From the NCBI GenBank assembly GCA_963422705.1, contig OY730443.1:3906001-3970000 (forward strand): a stretch of DNA of 64,000 bases. The letters are read 5' to 3'. This DNA is from G963422705 sp963422705. Lineage in GTDB: Bacteria; Poribacteria; WGA-4E; WGA-3G. Under the pieces are notes generated by a model. That model was given only the letters and a program-made list of their open reading frames with translations. It was not told the DNA's origin and ran no database searches. Shown here one piece after another: positions 15,943 to 25,626 of the stretch. The position numbers and the translations under genes are program-made. How positions within the stretch are numbered: position 1 is the first letter of the stretch; every line of letters begins with the position of its first letter.

Positions 15943-16958
15943 TTCAGCGCTGATAATTTTGTGGCGGGTTCCTCAACTGTTTCGAGGAGTTGTTCAATCA
16001 CGGCGTTGGAGTCAATTCCTTCTGCTTCGGCGTGGAAGTTTGTCAAGATTCGATGGCGTAGTACGGCGGATGCCACGGATTTGACATCAGTGCAGGAAGC
16101 GTTGTATCGTCCCTTTACGATAGCTCTCGCTTTTGCGCCTAAGATTAGATATTGCCCGGCGCGCGGGCCGGCGCCCCATCGCACCCATTGTTGTATGAAG
16201 TCTAGCGCCTTATCTGCGTTGGGGCGCGTTGCGCGTGCGAGCCTAACCGCGTATTGCACGACGTTATCCGCCGCCGGGACGCGGCGAACAATTTTATGGA
16301 GCGCCAAAATCGCATCACCGGACAGCACGCTCTCAAGTTCAGGTGCTTCCGCCCCGGTGGTGCTTGAAACGATAGCAGTCTCTTCAGACTCGGTTGGGTA
16401 ACCTATAACGATTTTGAACATGAATCTGTCGAGTTGAGCTTCCGGCAGTGGATAGGTACCTTCCTGTTCAATCGGATTCTGAGTTGCCAGTACAAAGAAC
16501 GGTTGCTCCAATTCAAGTTCGTTTCCACCTGCCGTTACCTGGTACTCCTGCATGGCTTCCAGTAGCGCGGCCTGCGTTTTCGGTGGGGTGCGGTTAATCT
16601 CATCAGCGAGGAGGATATTCGCGAAAATCGGGCCGTGAATAAACCGCGTCGTTCTATGCCCGGTGCTCCTGTCCTCTTCAAGGATATCTGTCCCCGTAAT
16701 ATCCGCCGGCATCAGATCCGGCGTGAACTGAATTCGCTTGAATGTGAGGTTCAGAATCTGCGCTAACGTCTTAATCATGAGGGTTTTTGCGAGTCCGGGC
16801 ACACCCTCTAAGAGGCAGTGTCCTCCGGCAAAGAGTGCCATTAACATTTCGTCAATGACTTCCTCTTGCCCGATAATAACCTTTTTGAGTTGCGACAAAA
16901 TTAATTGTTGGCTCTCCATCAGTTTATCAATGGCTTGAATTTCTTCTGTTGCTGGCAT
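15939..16958 (-). CDS. MoxR-family AAA+ ATPase
   Basis: 339 residues. Walker A is GVPGLAKTL (after GGHCLLE), Walker B ILLADEINR, sensor 1 FVLATQNPIEQEGTYPLPEAQ, and the arginine-finger region LDRFMFK, the AAA_3 (MoxR) pattern. MoxR proteins act as chaperones with von Willebrand A-domain partners encoded beside them. Here none is seen; the upstream neighbour is instead a DUF3857/transglutaminase protein, and transglutaminase genes are common in MoxR operons, so that may be the functional link. GT2 follows with a 4-bp overlap. The 65-bp gap to the upstream gene is compatible with one operon. Confidence 0.92.
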   Translation of the reverse strand: MPATEEIQAIDKLMESQQLILSQLKKVIIGQEEVIDEMLMALFAGGHCLLEGVPGLAKTLMIKTLAQILNLTFKRIQFTPDLMPADITGTDILEEDRSTGHRTTRFIHGPIFANILLADEINRTPPKTQAALLEAMQEYQVTAGGNELELEQPFFVLATQNPIEQEGTYPLPEAQLDRFMFKIVIGYPTESEETAIVSSTTGAEAPELESVLSGDAILALHKIVRRVPAADNVVQYAVRLARATRPNADKALDFIQQWVRWGAGPRAGQYLILGAKARAIVKGRYNASCTDVKSVASAVLRHRILTNFHAEAEGIDSNAVIEQLLETVEEPATKLSALK

Positions 16959-17023
16959 TTACACTTCCTTTTTTGCGTCACGTCGTCGACTGCAGTTGCT
17001 GGATTTCCCCGCCGTGTCCAACG

Positions 17024-20000
17024 TTAATTTTGTCGGAGGCTAAGCCGTTTCGGCCCGCGTTTTGAAGCGATTCGGACAACGGACTTGAGATGCTCAATCT
17101 GATTTGCCGTGACGCGCGGTACATAAAACCGAATGAGCTGCCGCATTTCTGCCTTGTGCTTCGAGTGCTTGTACGCCAATTGAATCTCAGCAACATCGGT
17201 TTTCTTGGTTTCTGCTTCAGGAACCATATCTATCACAAAAGCCGAGTCTGCCTGTATGCTGAGCTCATCTTCAAAGGATAACGCTTTTCCAATCACAGCC
17301 GGGTGAATCCGGTTATCCTCACTTAACAGCTCGGCATAAGGGTGTTTGAGGAGCGGTAATTCGAGGATAAACTGGCTGCCGATGGCATAGAGGTATTCTT
17401 GGCATGTCCAATTGAGGTGAATTGTTAATTCAGGGTTTAGGGTATCAAGCCCTGAAATTTTGAATTCCTGGAGTTTGGCGCGTTCGTCCAATTCAAATTC
17501 TTTGTGAAGAAATTTGAGTTGTTCTTCTTTACTGTTTAATTGTGACAATTGGCCCCTTAGCTTTGTATTAAAGCTTCCGGTGACGGTTAATTCTTGATGC
17601 GCGGAAATGCTCATGTCTTCTTTTACATGCACCTGCGTTTTCATCCGCTTGACATTGGTATCTGCTCCTTGGACAGGGCTCTTCTGAAAGCGATAGCGCC
17701 GTTTGGCGAGCGGCGTTTCTTCCGGGTGTAGCGCGGATTCTTTCGCGGGTGCCCCCGCTTCTGTTTTGCTAGCCAAGAAGTCCGGGTTGATGATGAGTGT
17801 CCACCTATCCTGGTCACTGGCGGGTAAGTCGCCAAAAGCACAGGTGGATGCCGTCGGGTCCAGCCATAAAAGCTCATTCTCTTTTTCGCCTTCGACGGCG
17901 AGAATCATGTGATTGAAGTAGGTGAGTGAAGGCACCTCTTTGACAATTTTGTGTGAATCCCCAGCGGAGATGAGCACTGGATAAGAGGGAATACCTGCAT
18001 GCTTGAGCATGGTAGAAAGTAGCGTCGTTTTATCCTTACAGTCGCCCCGCCCCTCCTTCAGCACCGTATCCGCCGAATACGGTTTAATTGCCCAAATTCC
18101 GAGTTCTAAGCCGAGGTAACGAATTTGTGTGGCGACATATTCATAAAGCCGCTTAATTTTTTCCGAACGACGCCAAGTGCCCCTGAGAAGTTCATCGGTT
18201 TTTGCTTCAATAGCGGGCGTCATCGTATCTTGTTCGCGGATGAGAGTTGCATACCAGGTTACCAGCTCATCCCAAGAATTTAATGAGGAGATGCTAATGT
18301 TGTAAGCCAAATCTTGCGGGGCGGGCATGAGGTATTCCTCTTTTAACGGCGGAATCTCTTCCGCCTCAAAGCGGTATGTGCGTGTGTAGTTGCTTTCGGT
18401 AACTGTCGGCGACAGAGGCGGGCCGAGCACTTGATAATAGAGCTGCTTTTTCTTTGGAATGTGGACATTCAATCGATAGGATTGCACCGGTTCCGACGTT
18501 TGAAAGTAGACTTGCCGCCAGAATTCTCCCTGCATGACGTGCCCCAGGTTGTTCGTAGAATAAGCATAATCTATAATGCAGCCATCGGTAAGTTCAGGCA
18601 TCATGAAGTACATCAAGCGTGCGTCAACGTATAGCCCCGCTTCAACGGCGCTGGGTGGCGGAATATCGCGTAAAATTTGATTTTCATCCAGCACAACCGT
18701 TTTGCCGGCGGGCGTCAACGTTCGCGCATGATGGATGGTAACATCATCTTTGCCACGCATATAAGGGATACTGACTTCTCCTAAGCCGTAACCCTTTTCG
18801 TTGAAAATTTTGACAACTCTCCGGGTAGAGTAGATATACCGGCTCTGTTCATCAATGTCAATCTCGACACCTTCCCAGAGTACAACGGCGCCGGCGTCCG
18901 GAAAATCTTTTTCAGTGGGCGGGTTTTCGAGTGCATCTTGGATTGCCTGTTCGTCCAGTTCACTGATAAAATCATAAGGAATTGCGGGGCGGGTGCCCGG
19001 GGTTCTTTCTTCGGTATCACCGTTCGGAAGTTCGGGGCGGCGTCCTCCGGGTGAAGCCGGTGCGATTTCTCCGATTTCTGCCGGTTGGGGTAAAGGGCTG
19101 CGACGTTTACCCAAAAATGTTTTCGCGGCGAGGGTACCCTCTCCTGAGGGCGCCCCAATCTTTTCCCGCGAAGCGCGTCCGTCGCCATTATCTTCCAGAT
19201 GCGGATGTTCGGATTGGATGGAACCATCATTTTCGTACCAGTCTTTCGTGCCTTGTTGTACCCATAAAAACGCTTCTAATACCGAAATCGCCCCGTCACT
19301 ATTTTTATCCGCATCCGGCGTCGAAAACGCGTTAACAAAGAGCGCGCCGAATCCTGCCTGCAACGAGTAACCCTCATTGGCGGAACTTGAGGTAACAATC
19401 ACGGTGCCCGGGGCACTGGCGCCGCGGAAGAACCCCCCGCTATAAGGGAACGCGAAGATTAAAACCTTGTGCGCCGTCGAAATTCCATTCAGGCCTTTCA
19501 CATATTCCGCTTCGCTGATATCCCGGCCAGGCAGATTAAATTTTACCCCCTGAGCGGAGCGGGAGGCATGCCCGAGCATGAACAGGATAAACCTATCCGT
19601 CGGGCCAATCTTTTCCGAAAGTTCGTCAAAGGCTGCTAAAATCGAGTCACGCCTCGCTTCAGCATCAACGATACCTGAGCCATCACCTTCATCTTCAAAC
19701 AGGAACGTTATCTGTTCCGCGGAATAACCGTATTCATCCGTGAGGAGTTGATAGAACCGGGATGTCGCGCTCCAAAACGCGTCATAGAAGGATTTCTCAC
19801 CACCAAGCCCACCCAGCAACAAAACGTAATCTTCCGCGTAACCGCCGCGGAACGGTATTAGTAAAAGGGCGAGGAGCAAAACGGTGTAGACTAAACGAGA
19901 AGGCGCCCATTTTCGAAGCAGCCCCGTTTCCACGCCGCGATTCTCAAACACGGTTGTGGCGGAATCAACGTCCAGGCTATTTTCGGCAATAGGTAAACAC

Positions 20001-20053
20001 GCGGTACCCAGCCGAGAACGGCATGTGATGCCGCTATTCAAGAGAATAGTCAC
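17024..20053 (-). CDS. Caspase-like (inactive) + DUF3857 + transglutaminase fusion
   Basis: 1009 residues from GTG 20053, set by AGGAGG five nt upstream. A hydrophobic segment (residues 53-68, VYTVLLLALLLIPF) anchors or exports it. Residues 75-280 look like a C13/C14 caspase-fold peptidase: the His is present (FMLGHASR, His162) but the expected C-Y-S-G of the nucleophile reads FPYSGGFF, with Pro203 where Cys should be. From about 370 comes DUF3857 (VEIDIDEQSRYIYSTRR, YMMPELTDG-like), then a transglutaminase core with GRGDCKDKTT (Cys), YFNHMI (His) and LLWLDPTAS (Asp), all three retained. It may remodel or crosslink cell-surface protein. The start overlaps the moaC 3' end by 20 bp. Confidence 0.8.
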   Translation of the reverse strand: MTILLNSGITCRSRLGTACLPIAENSLDVDSATTVFENRGVETGLLRKWAPSRLVYTVLLLALLLIPFRGGYAEDYVLLLGGLGGEKSFYDAFWSATSRFYQLLTDEYGYSAEQITFLFEDEGDGSGIVDAEARRDSILAAFDELSEKIGPTDRFILFMLGHASRSAQGVKFNLPGRDISEAEYVKGLNGISTAHKVLIFAFPYSGGFFRGASAPGTVIVTSSSANEGYSLQAGFGALFVNAFSTPDADKNSDGAISVLEAFLWVQQGTKDWYENDGSIQSEHPHLEDNGDGRASREKIGAPSGEGTLAAKTFLGKRRSPLPQPAEIGEIAPASPGGRRPELPNGDTEERTPGTRPAIPYDFISELDEQAIQDALENPPTEKDFPDAGAVVLWEGVEIDIDEQSRYIYSTRRVVKIFNEKGYGLGEVSIPYMRGKDDVTIHHARTLTPAGKTVVLDENQILRDIPPPSAVEAGLYVDARLMYFMMPELTDGCIIDYAYSTNNLGHVMQGEFWRQVYFQTSEPVQSYRLNVHIPKKKQLYYQVLGPPLSPTVTESNYTRTYRFEAEEIPPLKEEYLMPAPQDLAYNISISSLNSWDELVTWYATLIREQDTMTPAIEAKTDELLRGTWRRSEKIKRLYEYVATQIRYLGLELGIWAIKPYSADTVLKEGRGDCKDKTTLLSTMLKHAGIPSYPVLISAGDSHKIVKEVPSLTYFNHMILAVEGEKENELLWLDPTASTCAFGDLPASDQDRWTLIINPDFLASKTEAGAPAKESALHPEETPLAKRRYRFQKSPVQGADTNVKRMKTQVHVKEDMSISAHQELTVTGSFNTKLRGQLSQLNSKEEQLKFLHKEFELDERAKLQEFKISGLDTLNPELTIHLNWTCQEYLYAIGSQFILELPLLKHPYAELLSEDNRIHPAVIGKALSFEDELSIQADSAFVIDMVPEAETKKTDVAEIQLAYKHSKHKAEMRQLIRFYVPRVTANQIEHLKSVVRIASKRGPKRLSLRQN

Positions 20054-20504
20054 TTTTTCCTCCTGTCTTTTTCACCAATTTTACCTCGGAGATTTGCATC
20101 CCTCGTTCTACTGCTTTGCACATATCATAGACGGTGAGTGCCGCAACGGATACCGCTGTGAGCGCTTCCATTTCTACCCCGGTACGCCCAACCGTTTGCA
20201 CTTCAGCTTCAATGTGAACTGCTTCACCGACAATACTTAAGGTAACACGGATTGAGTTCAACGCGAGTGGATGACAAAGTGGAATGAGTTCGCTTGTCCG
20301 TTTCGCCGCCATGATGCCTGCGAGGCGCGCGATTTCGAAAACATCGCCTTTATTAATACGCTGTTCGGCAATCAATCGCAAGGTGTCCGGCTTCGCCGTC
20401 ACATGCCCTTGTGCAATGGCGATGCGCAAGGTTTCCTGTTTTCCGCCCACATTCACCATCCGGGCGTCGCCTTTTTCGTCAAAGTGCGTCAATCTAGTTT
20501 TCAT
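20034..20504 (-). CDS. moaC: Cyclic pyranopterin monophosphate synthase MoaC
   Basis: 156 residues, the normal length. It converts the MoaA product to cyclic pyranopterin monophosphate in molybdenum cofactor synthesis. Family motifs: MVNVGGKQET at the N-terminus, AKRTSELIPLCHPL, VGRTGVEMEALTAVSVAALT and YDMCKAVERGMQI, then KTGGKSDYSLE at the end; the substrate-binding His and Lys sit in the second and fourth. No moaA, moaD or moaE lies nearby, so the pathway is scattered. It ends 20 bp inside the next gene, suggesting coupling. Confidence 0.95.
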   Translation of the reverse strand: MKTRLTHFDEKGDARMVNVGGKQETLRIAIAQGHVTAKPDTLRLIAEQRINKGDVFEIARLAGIMAAKRTSELIPLCHPLALNSIRVTLSIVGEAVHIEAEVQTVGRTGVEMEALTAVSVAALTVYDMCKAVERGMQISEVKLVKKTGGKSDYSLE

Positions 20505-20535
20505 CGGTGCTATTGGGGTTACGCGATAATTCTAC

Positions 20536-22200
20536 CTATATCGGATTATCGCCGATAATTTTCTCGTAAAATTCACAAAAGCGTTGAAGATATTTCCCGT
20601 GCCCATGGTACGCATCAATATCCGCCGGGGCCGGACGAACAGGGGCTCCCCGTTTCAGGACAGCTTCGCTAAATGCATCCAGTTCAAAAGTGTGGTTTTG
20701 CGCGTCGCAATAAGCCTTGGCACCAGCAATCGCTGCCCCAAGCGCGGCGCCCCCCTTTTCTACAGGGATGGCCTGCCTATTCCAAATTCCGGCCACGCGG
20801 CGCATAATTTCAGCGCTTGCTGTAGCACCCCCCGTCACGAATAGGGGGACTTCAGTTCCTTTCGTAATGACTTGAGAATAGACATAAACAGAAGCGAGGC
20901 TGGTTTCGATGACGCCCGCATAATCTTCGGCTAACTTCGGGATGCTTGGACGTGTTGTTCGTATGAGCTCAAAGGCGCCTGAAACCGGAAAGGATTCGTT
21001 TTTTGGCTGCCAGAACGCCATGAAGCTTCCCGGTGGCATTTCACCCAGTGCTGCTTCCGCCGGGGCGTACGCCTCCTTTGCTAAACCGTAGTGGTTTCGG
21101 ACAGCGTCCCAAACCATTGCACCGTTGGTGCGGCAGCCAAATATGAATGGGCGCCCGACACCGTCGTACATCGCATTCGCAAATCCTTCCGCATCCACAG
21201 TATCCCCGTCGGTAGATACCATATTAACGAAACTCGTGCCGAGGCTGAGAAGTTCCCCTGCGACAGGGACTTTTGCTTGAGGATTGTCCCCGGAGCCCGC
21301 GATAACGGAACACATCGGCGAAAACCCATATTTTTCGATATAATACGTCGCAATTGTTCCAATTATCGTGTCAGGACTCGCAAGCCCCGGTAATTTACGC
21401 CGGAGTGCCTTCGAACCGCCGGGCAATCCGTGCGCGGTGGCGGCTAATAAATCTGGTTCCCACGCCTTCGTTCGGTAGTTCATCAGAGACATACCGCATG
21501 CGTTACCGTAATCAATCGGTACACAACTATTTCCTGTCAGCACCGCCGGGATAAAACTGCTAATCAGTTGAATCTTCGCCGTTTCTTGGTAGTGTTCCGG
21601 GAATTGTTCGCCGACACGGCGCATGATGGCCCCGGTGAAGCGGAGCGGGGCATCCGAACCAGAGAGTTCAATCATTCGATTTTTACCGCCGACGCTGTCT
21701 CGAACAGAAGTCGTTTGTTCAACCGTGTTCGATGTCATCCAAATCGGCGCTGTCGGATATGCGAAAATTCCCGCAAGCAGCTTTTTGAGTTCCGAGCCAC
21801 TGCTCTCAGGACGTCCTAATTCACCGAGGCGTTCTCCCGCGCTGTGGTTTAGATAAACGTGCCCATGTTGTTGTCCGGAGGTATTGATAACAACAATATT
21901 TTTCAGCGGGAGCCCTGCCGCACGCATATCCTCGAATATCGCATCAACGGATGCAAGGTACATCAGCGGCGGTTGTTCTGCTTCGCCGTTAACCCGGGAA
22001 GGGAGGATATAATCCGCACCGACGCCGAACTCAGTTAACCGGGCGTCGCCTCGATAGTCCACGGTATGCTCAAAGCATTTCTCGGCTTTGTCTATGTCAA
22101 GGACGATAGCGGATAAACTCTGGGTACTTGAATCTAATCCAAGAGCAAGCCTGGTTTCTTGCCGGAGGGGGCCTCTGTCGCCGATGCCGGAATCCTTCAT
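20536..22200 (-). CDS. FGGY-family carbohydrate kinase (xylulokinase-like)
   Basis: 554 residues. LGLDSSTQSLSAIVLDIDK is the first phosphate loop of the FGGY/actin-like ATPase fold; VVINTSGQQHGHVYLN holds the sugar-contacting Gln-His of xylulokinases; SVIAGSGDNPQAKV and LFVTGGATASAEIMRRV are the second-domain ATP and adenosine motifs; AALGAAIAGAKAY is the C-terminal family signature. It would phosphorylate a ketose such as xylulose. The start at 22200 lies just after the trxB stop (22203), so it is co-transcribed with trxB. The upstream N-terminal residues (MKDSGIGDRGPLRQ) are unusual and a later start is possible. Confidence 0.88.
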   Translation of the reverse strand: MKDSGIGDRGPLRQETRLALGLDSSTQSLSAIVLDIDKAEKCFEHTVDYRGDARLTEFGVGADYILPSRVNGEAEQPPLMYLASVDAIFEDMRAAGLPLKNIVVINTSGQQHGHVYLNHSAGERLGELGRPESSGSELKKLLAGIFAYPTAPIWMTSNTVEQTTSVRDSVGGKNRMIELSGSDAPLRFTGAIMRRVGEQFPEHYQETAKIQLISSFIPAVLTGNSCVPIDYGNACGMSLMNYRTKAWEPDLLAATAHGLPGGSKALRRKLPGLASPDTIIGTIATYYIEKYGFSPMCSVIAGSGDNPQAKVPVAGELLSLGTSFVNMVSTDGDTVDAEGFANAMYDGVGRPFIFGCRTNGAMVWDAVRNHYGLAKEAYAPAEAALGEMPPGSFMAFWQPKNESFPVSGAFELIRTTRPSIPKLAEDYAGVIETSLASVYVYSQVITKGTEVPLFVTGGATASAEIMRRVAGIWNRQAIPVEKGGAALGAAIAGAKAYCDAQNHTFELDAFSEAVLKRGAPVRPAPADIDAYHGHGKYLQRFCEFYEKIIGDNPI

Positions 22201-22202
22201 GT

Positions 22203-23168
22203 TTATTCATTCCCCGGGTACGCCCGATTCTCTAATTCTGAGATAAACTTTTCAGCGGAGATAGCTGCCGCAGCGCCGGCGCCAGCGGCGGTAATCGCCT
22301 GCCGGAAGACATCATCATGCACATCACCGGCAGCAAAAACACCCGCTATATTCGTGCGCTGACGCGTGTCTACCACGATATAACCTTGTTCATTTAGGTG
22401 AATCCTATTCGTAAAGAGTTCAGTATTTGGAATATGCCCAATAAAAATAAATACCCCATCAATCGGGAAAAGTTCCGTTTCACCGGTTTTCGCATTTCTG
22501 AGCCTCGCCCCGGTGACTTTTTCGTCATTACCGCAAATTTCTTCGACGACAGTGTCCCAGATAAATTTGATTTTATCATTTTTGAACGCGCGTTCTTGCA
22601 TAATTTTGCTAGCGCGAAGCTCGTCACGGCGATGTACAATGTATACCTCGGCCGCGTATTTGGTTAAAAAAATCCCCTCCTCGAGCGCAGCATCCCCACC
22701 ACCCACGACGAGGAGACGCTGCCCCTGGAAGAAGAACCCGTCACACGTAGCACAGTAGGAGACACCGCGCCCACCATATTCTGATTCGCCAGAAACGTTA
22801 AGTGTCCGTGGAGATGCCCCGGTGCAGATAATCACCGATTTGGCCTGGTAGGTTCTATCATATGTCTTGATAGTAAATGGATGTTTCGTAAAATTAACCT
22901 GCGTGACAGTATCATATCGCACTTCAGTGCCGAATCGTTCCGCTTGCTGTTGCATCCCTTGAATAAACTCAGCCGCTTCCGTTCCAAAGAAGCCGGGGTA
23001 GTTTTCAAGCTCTAGGGTTAACGAGAGTTGTCCACCGAGCGCATCGCCTGTGATGAGAATCGGTTCAAGCATTGCCCGGGCGGTATAGAGCCCCGCAGCA
23101 AATCCCGCAGTCCCGCCACCGATAATAACAATCTTTCGTTCTTCTATGGTATCGCTATCTGTTGTCAT
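22203..23168 (-). CDS. trxB: Thioredoxin reductase
   Basis: 321 residues, exactly the usual length. FAD-binding GGGTAGFAAGLYTAR at the start, redox pair in CATCDGFFF (residues about 138-141), NADPH-binding VVGGGDAALEEGIFL, HRRDELRASKIMQERA, and the C-terminal FAD motif GVFAAGDVHDDVFRQAITAA. It reduces thioredoxin with NADPH in the cytoplasm. No thioredoxin gene is adjacent. Confidence 0.96.
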   Translation of the reverse strand: MTTDSDTIEERKIVIIGGGTAGFAAGLYTARAMLEPILITGDALGGQLSLTLELENYPGFFGTEAAEFIQGMQQQAERFGTEVRYDTVTQVNFTKHPFTIKTYDRTYQAKSVIICTGASPRTLNVSGESEYGGRGVSYCATCDGFFFQGQRLLVVGGGDAALEEGIFLTKYAAEVYIVHRRDELRASKIMQERAFKNDKIKFIWDTVVEEICGNDEKVTGARLRNAKTGETELFPIDGVFIFIGHIPNTELFTNRIHLNEQGYIVVDTRQRTNIAGVFAAGDVHDDVFRQAITAAGAGAAAAISAEKFISELENRAYPGNE

Positions 23169-23225
23169 TCCGTTTTGATTCCTTTTTTGAATTCAAGATG
23201 AAGCACGCAATACGGGTATCTTTCT

Positions 23226-24041
23226 TCAAACCGCCAGTCTCGGGATGCCGTTGATAATTGGATAGTGCTTTTCACAGATTTGGCAGTGGAGCATATCGGT
23301 TGCCCAGTTCATTGTCGCTTTGCAGTGTGGGCAGGCAAGAATTTCATGCAAACGCTTTGTTTGCCGCCGTCTATTTCGTTTGGCAAGAATCGATTTTACT
23401 CGCGCAACCATACCGGAAGGCAAAACATTTTTAAGAATCGGCATCCAGGCGTTTCCGTTCCGGCCCGATTGTGCCATAAGGGTTTCTAACGCCTTTTGAC
23501 AAGATAGATTTATCGGGGACTTTTCAGCTTGCATGAGCTCATAGTTAATGTCGTCTTCCCACTCATACTGCACGAGAAATAGATGATGATGCGTGAGATG
23601 GAACCGTTTCCACTGCTTATCGCGCGCTACCAATGTGTGAAACAGCTCTCCAAATTGTGATTTTTCCCGCTTTTTTTGTAAAACGAGTTTTGCGTCGATG
23701 TGGTTGATGAGCCAGTGGTGATAGCGCCACCCATAAATTCGCTCAGCAATTTCAGACGGCGTTTCAATGTAACCGCGCGTGGCAACGCGCATTAATTCCC
23801 CGATGAACCGGACCGGGTCTTCGACGTGCTCTAACACATGGCAACAGATAACGTAGTCAAAGGCACCATCAACGAAGGGCAGGTATTGGCCATCGCCCTC
23901 AACGAGCGGCCTGTCAACCACGAGATGTCCGCCTCTTTGCTGATTATCGTCTATGAATTTATCGCATAAAACATCGGAACGCGGTTTTGGATTATGCCCG
24001 CTACCGATTTCTAGCACAAAGTCTCCAGGGCGAATGTTCAT
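23226..24041 (-). CDS. SAM-dependent methyltransferase with C-terminal Trm112-like zinc ribbon
   Basis: 271 residues. An N-terminal class I methyltransferase core (FVLEIGSGHNPKPRSDVLCD, then FDYVICCHVLEHVEDPVRFI, a Methyltransf_11 pattern). The last 45 residues form a Trm112p-like ribbon: LACPHCKATMNWATDMLHCQ, with C-x-x-C repeated, ending HYPIINGIPRLAV. In most bacteria the ribbon is a separate small protein, so this is a fused form. The start overlaps the stop of the upstream methyltransferase by ATGA, so both act together or on related substrates, perhaps in surface polysaccharide or lipid modification. The target is unknown. Confidence 0.85.
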   Translation of the reverse strand: MNIRPGDFVLEIGSGHNPKPRSDVLCDKFIDDNQQRGGHLVVDRPLVEGDGQYLPFVDGAFDYVICCHVLEHVEDPVRFIGELMRVATRGYIETPSEIAERIYGWRYHHWLINHIDAKLVLQKKREKSQFGELFHTLVARDKQWKRFHLTHHHLFLVQYEWEDDINYELMQAEKSPINLSCQKALETLMAQSGRNGNAWMPILKNVLPSGMVARVKSILAKRNRRRQTKRLHEILACPHCKATMNWATDMLHCQICEKHYPIINGIPRLAV

Positions 24042-24988
24042 TTTTCGACAACCATACTGATGTAAGGACTCAGGTATGGAACCGTTGCTGCGATAAGGCT
24101 CCCTTTAATACCAAAGCCGACACACTTTTTAACGATGGCGCACCCTTGCAACCTAAAAAAATGCACCAGGTCAACGGGGCTAGCGTAATAGGCGCTATCT
24201 GAATCCCCACCAATCGTATCTCTCTGTAAATCCGGGTTCCGATAAATGAACTGTGGAACCCGCTTTGAGAACCGCTTTTTGAAAGAGAGACGCCAGTTTT
24301 TTGCGAACTGTTCGAGGGCTTGACGTTTCGTTTCACCCCATACCGGCCTGCCTGATTTACCACAGATAAGCCCTAGCCAATCAAGAAAAGGCGTTAACGG
24401 GGAACAGAGGTTGGGGCCAGAGAGCACAATCCGTCCCCCTGTTCGCGCAACCCGAATCATTTCGGAAAGGCATCGCTCAACATCCGGTAAGTGTTCAATC
24501 AGTTCATTTGAGCAGATAACATCAAAGGAGTCTGATTCAAACGGGAGCTCCAGCACATCGCACACGTGGTATTTTAGACGAGCGTTCTCCCATTTCCATG
24601 CCTCTTCTAAAAAGAGTGGCGAAATGTCAGTACCGACGACGTCGTGCCCCGCCTGATTCAGAAGCCGGCTAGAGATACCGTTTCCACAGCCGAGGTCAAG
24701 AATTCTGCAAGATGCTCCTGATGGTGACACTGCAGCACGGCTCCCCCCCGAAACTACATTTTTTCGGCGTTTTGCGTCCGAACCGCCCGGAAGAGAACGC
24801 GTTACCAATCCCACGTAGTGTCGAAGGTAACTCTCGTCGTGGGCAGCGAGGAGGGCTTTATAGGCTTCGGAGGTTTCGTAAAATTGGCGCATCCGCTCAC
24901 GGAGTAAATGAGTCGTTGCGGTTTGCTCAGAGGCATCCGCCTCGCGCGATGAAGTTTCTGTTAAACCGTTTCTCATCGGGAAATCCAT
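24038..24988 (-). CDS. Class I SAM-dependent methyltransferase
   Basis: 316 residues. SAM-binding motif I is CRILDLGCGNGISSRLL; motif II region HDVVGTDISPLFLEEA; then FDVICSNELIEHLPDVERCL and VLSGPNLCSPLTPFLDWLGL, a methyltransferase_11/23 pattern often found in O-antigen and sugar methylation. An N-terminal helical stretch of about 80 residues, Ser/Ala-rich around the SGGSRAAVSPSGA linker, precedes the core. Translationally coupled to the next methyltransferase gene by a 4-bp overlap. The substrate is not predictable. Confidence 0.85.
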   Translation of the reverse strand: MDFPMRNGLTETSSREADASEQTATTHLLRERMRQFYETSEAYKALLAAHDESYLRHYVGLVTRSLPGGSDAKRRKNVVSGGSRAAVSPSGASCRILDLGCGNGISSRLLNQAGHDVVGTDISPLFLEEAWKWENARLKYHVCDVLELPFESDSFDVICSNELIEHLPDVERCLSEMIRVARTGGRIVLSGPNLCSPLTPFLDWLGLICGKSGRPVWGETKRQALEQFAKNWRLSFKKRFSKRVPQFIYRNPDLQRDTIGGDSDSAYYASPVDLVHFFRLQGCAIVKKCVGFGIKGSLIAATVPYLSPYISMVVEK

Positions 24989-25027
24989 GATAACAGGGCA
25001 GTCCAGAGGAAATGATAAACTTAATCT

Positions 25028-25429
25028 TTAAGCACGGAGCGTGCACCACGGTGGCTCATCAAATACATCTATCAGTTGATAGCCTTCTGCCCCTTTGCAC
25101 GGACTTAAGGTTACAAACAGTTTCGCGGGTGCCGTTGACACATTAAAGGAAGCATGAACGATATTAGCACCGATGAAGACAGAATCACCTGCTTTTAGCG
25201 TCTGTTTCTTGTCTTCAAGCCACTGTTCAACGCTGCCTTCAATAACGTAGATAACTTCTTCCTGCTCCGGATGCTTATGAAAGTCGTGTCCATATCCGGG
25301 CAAGAGGCCAACTTCCATGGCGACAATGTCTTTTGCACCTGTGGATTCGGGGCGACTGAGCCAGCCGATTGTTCCCCAGTCAAGACTGTCACGTTCTATG
25401 TCAGCGGAAGTGATAAATTTTCCATTCAT
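25028..25429 (-). CDS. Single-domain cupin protein
   Basis: 133 residues. Cupin motif 1 is HDFHKHPEQEEVIYVIEGS (two His, Glu and metal-site pattern) and motif 2 is GDSVFIGANIVHASFN (His). A small beta-barrel that may bind a metal and act as an isomerase, dioxygenase or sensor. It is 39 bp upstream of the methyltransferase pair and in the same direction, so perhaps co-transcribed. No specific function can be assigned. Confidence 0.85.
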   Translation of the reverse strand: MNGKFITSADIERDSLDWGTIGWLSRPESTGAKDIVAMEVGLLPGYGHDFHKHPEQEEVIYVIEGSVEQWLEDKKQTLKAGDSVFIGANIVHASFNVSTAPAKLFVTLSPCKGAEGYQLIDVFDEPPWCTLRA

Positions 25430-25559
25430 TCTTTGGGATATTCTCCTTTTTTGCAGGATTCTGTAACGGCGGTGATTCAGGTTCCTTTCCTCCTCATATT
25501 ATCATGATAACACACCGCTGTCATGAATGCGATCTCTATTTGAAAGGGCTCATATAACA

Positions 25560-25593
25560 ACAGAGGCGGCGACTCTAAAGCCACCGCCTCTGT
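25560..25593 (-). terminator. Terminator hairpin after the first lamin-tail gene
   Basis: 10-bp GC-rich stem ACAGAGGCGG (25560-25569) / CCGCCTCTGT (25584-25593), loop 14 nt. On the minus strand it is followed by TGTTATAT, a weak T-rich tail, 35 bp beyond the stop of the 25628-29989 gene. It may also stop readthrough towards the cupin gene. Confidence 0.6.
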
Positions 25594-25626
25594 CTGTTTC
25601 GTGAATTCGCTTAAATTCCCGATGAA

